Of a DNA stretch of 18,272 bases, positions 14,594 to 18,272 are shown piece by piece. The translations under genes and the position numbers were made by a program. The DNA comes from JAVBSX01 sp964576215 (GTDB taxonomy: Bacteria > Planctomycetota > Planctomycetia > Pirellulales > Thermoguttaceae): positions 1 to 18,272 of the forward strand of contig CAZNVM010000260.1 in assembly GCA_964576215.1 (NCBI GenBank). Reading direction: 5' to 3'. The notes below the pieces were generated by a model, which saw only the letters and a program-made list of their open reading frames with translations, was not told the DNA's origin and searched no databases. Positions within the stretch are counted from its first letter, which is position 1. Each line of letters begins with the position of its first letter.

Positions 14594-16324
14594 TTATCGT
14601 ACCCGGCATTGGAACACGACGACGCCGAATTCCCGCGGTTTGAGCGGCTGTGCCAGTTCCCAGCGTAACACCATTGATCCGGCTTCGTTCGGTTCAACGT
14701 AAAACGAAGCGGGAACGGACGATTTTGCGCTGTCCGGCAAGAACTCCAATCGCCCCGTCAAACTGTCGAGAACGGTGATATTTTGAAGAATTTCGCTTCC
14801 GGTGTTTTCGAATCGCAAGGTAAACTCGACGATTTCACCCGGTGCCGCCGTTTCTTTGTCGGCGACTTTGATCAACCGGATTTCGCGGACCGTTTGCCCA
14901 TCGTCGATTTGGAACACCGTTGCCGCCGCGTCAATACCGTGCATTTCCCGCAAAGCGAGTTCGTTGGCACGGACCAAAAGCCCTTGCGCTCCCGACCAGC
15001 AAATGGCGTTCGTTTTTCCCTGTGCCAATTGGACTCTTTCCCTCGCTTCGATTTTCTCGTGCAACAAAAGCATGGAAAAACTCGTCGCAAGGTCGGTCGA
15101 TTTGGTTTGGCTCACCGATTTCAAGCCTGCCATTTCTCCGCCCTGGAATCGTCCTCGCGTTCCTTCCAACTGCGTTTTTGATCTGGCGTAAAGGGCCGAT
15201 TCTTCCTGGGCCGTACTTCCGGTCGGAATTGCCCGGCGTTGCGTACTGAACTTCGTCGTCCCGTTGGCCGCCGTTGCCAACTCTTTCTGTTCGTTAATCG
15301 TAAAACCTTCGACCCGCCGCACGGAACCGAAACGCGGACTGTAAACGTGAACCCGGTTCGACGGTTGGACGGAATGTCGTCCGTTATTATTTTCGTACAC
15401 GACGAGCGTATCTTCCGGATTGATTCCGGCAAGTGTGAGATCACCCCGGACACTTGCCCCTGGAAGGCCGTCTCCACCGTCGGCAAGGGATTCCAGGCGT
15501 GGAAACGACTGCTCCTGGGGACGAGAAACGGCTCGATGCGCGAGGTTCGGATCGACTTGAAGCCGGTCGGTCAAGTCCTCCTTCTTCATGCTGAGTTGTC
15601 CCAGCGGCCTTGAAATCGGCTCCTCGAATTGCGTCTGCGTGAAAACAGGTCTCCGCTGCGGCTCGGCACCTCGATAAATAATGTTTTGATGATTGACGTT
15701 GGGTTGCGGATCGCCGTACGTCGGCCCCGTCGATGATTGATTTCCTTGAAAAATCGGTATTGTTTGCGGTGTAAACTGATTGGGTGTCGGTTGAGAAAAC
15801 GCATCCGGTACCGGTTGCGAATAGGATGCCGGGAATGGACTTGATGTTGGATAGACCGGTTGCGGATAAGACGCCGGGAATGAATTTGATGTTGGATAGA
15901 CCGGTTGCGAATTCGAAGGTGGGTTCGGGAAGGAATAGGGGCTCGGAAGGGAATTCGCCGCGAGAGGATTGGTATCCATGCTGTTCATCGAAGGCGATAG
16001 GTTTGGCAAAGCCTCTTGCTCCGATGGAGTGCCGGGAAGAGGACGCGGAACATTCACGAAGGCAACATTGGATGATCCTGGCAGGGGTTCCAGCTGAATC
16101 CAATGATTCCGAACCTCCGAGGGAATTCCTTTACCTGGTTGACCATCAATATGGCTTGTATCGATTGAAGCCATTCTGTTGGCCTGACGCACTTCGGGAT
16201 CAACCCGGTAATAATCCGGCGAAAGCGGCGTCATGAACAGATAGGTCATAACGGAATTATGCTTGCACGCACCCTGTGGCGCAAGTAAGAGTATAAGGAG
16301 TAAAGTCAACATTCGGTGAGTCAT
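14594..16324 (-). CDS. Large lipoprotein with proline-rich linker and DUF11-type domain
   Basis: A 576-residue predicted lipoprotein: signal MTHRMLTLLLILLLAPQGAC with the lipidated cysteine at C20. Residues of about 90-220 are rich in Pro, Ser, Gln and Asn and include a 15-residue tandem repeat (QPVYPTSNSFPASYP, then QPVYPTSSPFPASYS). A central charged region follows. The C-terminal part (about 480-576) fits a DUF11/conserved-repeat beta-sandwich: ADKETAAPGEIVEFTLRFEN, TGSEILQNITVLDSL and FGVVVFQCRVR. Such proteins are common at planctomycete cell surfaces. No enzymatic motif is seen; an envelope-structural role is inferred. It lies between the 16363 gene and the 13140 gene on the same strand. 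Confidence 0.8.
   Translation of the reverse strand: MTHRMLTLLLILLLAPQGACKHNSVMTYLFMTPLSPDYYRVDPEVRQANRMASIDTSHIDGQPGKGIPSEVRNHWIQLEPLPGSSNVAFVNVPRPLPGTPSEQEALPNLSPSMNSMDTNPLAANSLPSPYSFPNPPSNSQPVYPTSNSFPASYPQPVYPTSSPFPASYSQPVPDAFSQPTPNQFTPQTIPIFQGNQSSTGPTYGDPQPNVNHQNIIYRGAEPQRRPVFTQTQFEEPISRPLGQLSMKKEDLTDRLQVDPNLAHRAVSRPQEQSFPRLESLADGGDGLPGASVRGDLTLAGINPEDTLVVYENNNGRHSVQPSNRVHVYSPRFGSVRRVEGFTINEQKELATAANGTTKFSTQRRAIPTGSTAQEESALYARSKTQLEGTRGRFQGGEMAGLKSVSQTKSTDLATSFSMLLLHEKIEARERVQLAQGKTNAICWSGAQGLLVRANELALREMHGIDAAATVFQIDDGQTVREIRLIKVADKETAAPGEIVEFTLRFENTGSEILQNITVLDSLTGRLEFLPDSAKSSVPASFYVEPNEAGSMVLRWELAQPLKPREFGVVVFQCRVR
15811..15912 (-). repeat. In-frame 45-bp tandem repeat in the lipoprotein gene
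   Basis: Two 45-base units (15811-15855 and 15856-15900) differ at only a few positions, and a third partial unit follows (15901-15912). They encode the 15-residue QPVYPTS repeat, so unit gain or loss would change linker length without a frameshift. Confidence 0.85.
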
Positions 16325-16331
16325 TGTTTTT

Positions 16332-16393
16332 TAATTACGAACGACGAATTACAAATGACGAATTACAAATTCGTAATCCGTAATCCGTAATTA
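16332..16393. repeat. Imperfect GAATTAC heptamer inverted array
   Basis: TAATTACGAACGACGAATTAC and ACGAATTAC units on the left face CGTAATC-type units on the right. The right half lies in the 3' end of the 16363 gene and encodes its last residues, YGLRITNL. The unit is the same as in the hairpin after ssrA. Confidence 0.8.
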
Positions 16394-16983
16394 ACAAAAG
16401 CGGGGCTTCCGAAAAAAACGGTGGTATCAGGAATCCGGGAACCGATCCGGATAACGGCAATTGGACGTCCCAACGTTTCGGCGACCGCGAGGGGATCGGC
16501 ACCCGGTGCAACGTCATGCGACAAACGGTTTTCGTCCAAGCGGGCCGGTAAAGCCGTCGTCGGGCTTTCCAGGTAAACGACCCGCGTTACGAATTTCCCC
16601 GCTAGGGCCAATTCCAGGTCTTCCTGTGTCAATTCGACGATGATCGGGAACTCCAATTCCTTACCAGACGGCGGATTCAAACGACCGAGCAATCGAATCG
16701 TCGGAAACAATTCACGACCTTCGTTGTACGGAATACTATTGACACGAAAACGGTACGTCGGGCCGACGAGCAAGCCGACGACACCTTCCGGGCCAATCGG
16801 ATCGACAAACGTTGTACCGACGGCGAAACTTGCCGACGCTTCCGCCAAGTCCCCTTTGGGTAATCGGATTTGGACCGGCTGAAAATACTGTTCGGACCGG
16901 ATTTCTTGACCAAAAGCTGCCGTCCCCGAAAAAACGAGGACGCAGCTTAACGCAAGGAGAAAGACGTTCGAAAACCGTTTCAT
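16363..16983 (-). CDS. Exported protein, paralogue of the 17087 lipoprotein
   Basis: About 206 residues from ATG 16983, with a signal peptide (MKRFSNVFLLALSCVLVFSG, cleaved near AAFG before QE). The mature region shares a pattern with the next upstream gene: YR-(5)-IP-(3)-GR-L-PTI, then GKFVTRVVYLESP against GNFITKVVYLPNP, then PGADPLAVAETLGRPIAVIRIG against PGVDPIVEAENRGAILAVIRIG. I do not know a named function for the family. The upstream in-frame ATG (17007) lies in a GGGCATA repeat and is not preferred. The last eight residues come from a GAATTAC repeat. It is probably transcribed with the neighbouring exported-protein genes. Confidence 0.75.
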   Translation of the reverse strand: MKRFSNVFLLALSCVLVFSGTAAFGQEIRSEQYFQPVQIRLPKGDLAEASASFAVGTTFVDPIGPEGVVGLLVGPTYRFRVNSIPYNEGRELFPTIRLLGRLNPPSGKELEFPIIVELTQEDLELALAGKFVTRVVYLESPTTALPARLDENRLSHDVAPGADPLAVAETLGRPIAVIRIGSRIPDTTVFFGSPAFVNYGLRITNL

Positions 16984-16994
16984 GTTCGATTTCA

Positions 16995-17077
16995 GGGCAT
17001 AGGGCATAGGGCATAGGAAGGAAAAAAGGGAAAAGGACTTGTGTTTATCTATGCCCTATGCCCTATACCCTATGCCC
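16995..17077. repeat. GGGCATA heptamer inverted array
   Basis: Three GGGCATA units (16995-17016) face four TATGCCC-type units (17049-17077; one is CTATACC). An A/G-rich spacer of about 30 bases separates them. A hairpin of about 22 pairs is possible. It fills the gap between the two paralogous exported-protein genes. Confidence 0.88.
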
Positions 17078-17086
17078 CAAATGGAC

Positions 17087-17926
17087 TTACTGCATTTCCG
17101 GCTGCGGTGGTGCGACGAGCGGCGTTGTTCGAACGGTCGTTGCCTGTGGGGCACGGGTTCGCATCGAAAGTTCCGGCGGGTTGGGAATTGCCAGCGATTG
17201 GTTCATATACGAATCGTTTTCCACAAACGGAATCCCTTCCATACTCAGGTCCTTATTCCCGATTCGGATTACGGCAAGGATCGCACCGCGATTTTCCGCT
17301 TCGACAATCGGATCGACGCCCGGTTCCAATTGCGTGTTGACCAACGTCCCAACGCCGGCGGTCGCAATGCTCTGGAATTCCGGGTTCGGCAGATAGACGA
17401 CTTTCGTGATGAAGTTTCCAGCGGCAACCTGGTCGAAATCGTTGTCGGTAAATTCGACCGGAACCATGTTATGTGCGAGAAACGCTTGCGTTCTGGCAAA
17501 CGTCGGAGCGATTTCGATGGTCGGATACAGATCGCGGCCCGGCAATGACGGAATATTGGAAAGTTTCAAACGATACACTGCACCTTGAGCGAAATTATGC
17601 ACCGCTGGGCACATCAAAGGTTCCGAATCAAACATTCCGTGCATGGACATATCATAATTGATAATGAGTCCGTCCGGTCCAAGGAACTGGACTTGAGAAG
17701 TCATTTGGCTTCCCATACCTCCCATACCACCCATTTCAGCGTACATTCCGCTGTTAAACCAAGCGGGAACAGCACCCGGACCGACCGGGGTACGCATTTT
17801 TGAATGATCTTTTGCCAAAGTACCGCGATATTCGTAATCGCCGTATCCTCCGTTATGCAGCGGAGCATGGCATCCGATCGCAGCCGCCAACATTACCGAA
17901 ACTAAAGTAAATACACAATACCGCAT
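17087..17926 (-). CDS. Lipoprotein paralogue with Met/Gly-rich segment
   Basis: A 279-residue predicted lipoprotein; the signal ends LAAAIGC with C19 as the lipid anchor. A Met/Gly-rich stretch (MYAEMGGMGGMGSQM, about 60-74) follows, then the domain shared with the 16363 protein: YRLKLSNIPSLPGRDLYPTI, GNFITKVVYLPNP and PGVDPIVEAENRGAILAVIRIG. A proline-rich tail ends the protein. The start is well supported: GGGGGAG lies 9 bases before the ATG at 17926. As the first gene in the minus-strand run from 17.9 to 11.9 kb, it may head a transcription unit. Function unknown; an envelope role is inferred. Confidence 0.8.
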   Translation of the reverse strand: MRYCVFTLVSVMLAAAIGCHAPLHNGGYGDYEYRGTLAKDHSKMRTPVGPGAVPAWFNSGMYAEMGGMGGMGSQMTSQVQFLGPDGLIINYDMSMHGMFDSEPLMCPAVHNFAQGAVYRLKLSNIPSLPGRDLYPTIEIAPTFARTQAFLAHNMVPVEFTDNDFDQVAAGNFITKVVYLPNPEFQSIATAGVGTLVNTQLEPGVDPIVEAENRGAILAVIRIGNKDLSMEGIPFVENDSYMNQSLAIPNPPELSMRTRAPQATTVRTTPLVAPPQPEMQ

Positions 17927-18171
17927 TATAGGATTCTCCCCCTTACGTATTGACCCCTTCGTTTTTTTGAAAAAACTTGGGAGCTTGACTGAAAATGGAC
18001 CTCGTTAGTGTTTCAATCGAACCGTTTGCGAGAAATTCACTCGACTCTCGTACAAACAGATTCTTTCATCTCACCCCACTTATCGGCATAATTGGTATAG
18101 ACGGGATTATTCTTTTTTTGTAAAATCCCGCAAATTTCTGAAATTCGGAATAATCCTAAAAGTTAAAAGTA
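17927..18171. other. Gene-free upstream region of the lipoprotein gene
   Basis: I see no open frame or RNA gene here. It contains the A/T inverted run GTTTTTTTGAAAAAAC near 17961-17977. There is also a weak minus-strand promoter candidate: TTGCGG (complement of 18128-18133), a 16-base spacer, and AATAAT (complement of 18106-18111). If used, it would leave a leader of about 170 bases. GGGATT/AATCCC also pair across 18103-18129. Confidence 0.4.
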
Positions 18172-18272
18172 AGATGGCAGACAGCAGACAGCAGACGGCA
18201 GATAGACAGCAGACGGCAGACGGCAGACGGCAGGTTTTTTTTCTGCCGTCTGCTGTCTGCTGTCTGCCATCT
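18172..18272. repeat. GACRGCA heptamer array with perfect 30-bp terminal inverted arms
   Basis: The arms are 18172-18201 and 18243-18272 and are perfect complements. GACAGCA and GACGGCA units fill the left arm and most of the 41-base middle, which ends in a run of eight T. The right arm stops exactly at the window edge, so the structure may continue beyond it. Confidence 0.9.

Noticed and set aside
16262..16285. Fourth CACCCTGT hairpin
   Set aside because: The sequence encodes the lipobox region of the DUF11 lipoprotein and its stem does not align with the conserved CAC-CCT-GTG geometry; probably coincidence.
1655..18272. CRISPR-like arrays
   Set aside because: The repeats are contiguous seven-base units without spacers, and no cas genes are present.

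Overview
The window looks like a chromosomal segment from a Gram-negative bacterium, most likely a planctomycete (Planctomycetota, possibly Pirellulales-like). The evidence is a lipid A gene (lpxC) next to an OmpH/Skp-like periplasmic chaperone, a Tat-exported Gfo/Idh/MocA oxidoreductase, a divergent FtsQ-like protein beside murJ, secreted proteins and lipoproteins with a DUF11-type domain, and an isolated SpoA (FliM/FliN-type) protein. The phylum call is inference from gene content and protein style; no 16S rRNA gene is present.

Layout. Positions 1-1653 hold a PIN-toxin/antitoxin pair and a SAM-dependent methyltransferase. Positions 1655-2113 hold a repeat element, tRNA-Glu(UUC) on the minus strand with a recognisable promoter, and the ruvC leader. 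ruvC and a secreted oxidoreductase follow on plus, converging on a SpoA-domain gene on minus. From 5314 an ompH-like gene and lpxC run on plus, followed by tmRNA (ssrA) and a glycine-rich RRM RNA-binding protein. An FtsQ-like gene (minus) and murJ (plus) diverge at about 9.1 kb. murJ converges on a TerC-family membrane protein across a long hairpin. From 11.9 to 17.9 kb every gene is on minus: TerC, a cytoplasmic Gfo/Idh/MocA dehydrogenase, an exported protein of unknown function, a DUF11 lipoprotein, and two paralogous exported proteins, the second a lipoprotein. Much of the gene content serves the cell envelope (LpxC, OmpH-like, MurJ, FtsQ-like, exported proteins); ruvC, tRNA-Glu, ssrA and the RRM protein are housekeeping.

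The most unusual feature is non-coding. Nearly every repeat-bearing gap holds short tandem arrays whose unit is always seven bases, although the unit sequence differs (GCATCGG/GAATCGG, GAATTAC, GGGCATA, GACRGCA, TCACTTA, TTTCTCA). Most arrays are paired with an inverted copy, giving long potential hairpins. They resemble the heptameric STRR repeats known from heterocystous cyanobacteria. Arrays run into the ends of at least four genes and appear to supply tails, stop codons or optional start codons. Two arrays (1655-1783 and 11926-12096) share five collinear blocks, including both non-repeat edges, so they look like copies of one composite dispersed element. A second small hairpin family with a CAC-CCT-GTG core and co-varying stems flanks the FtsQ-like gene.
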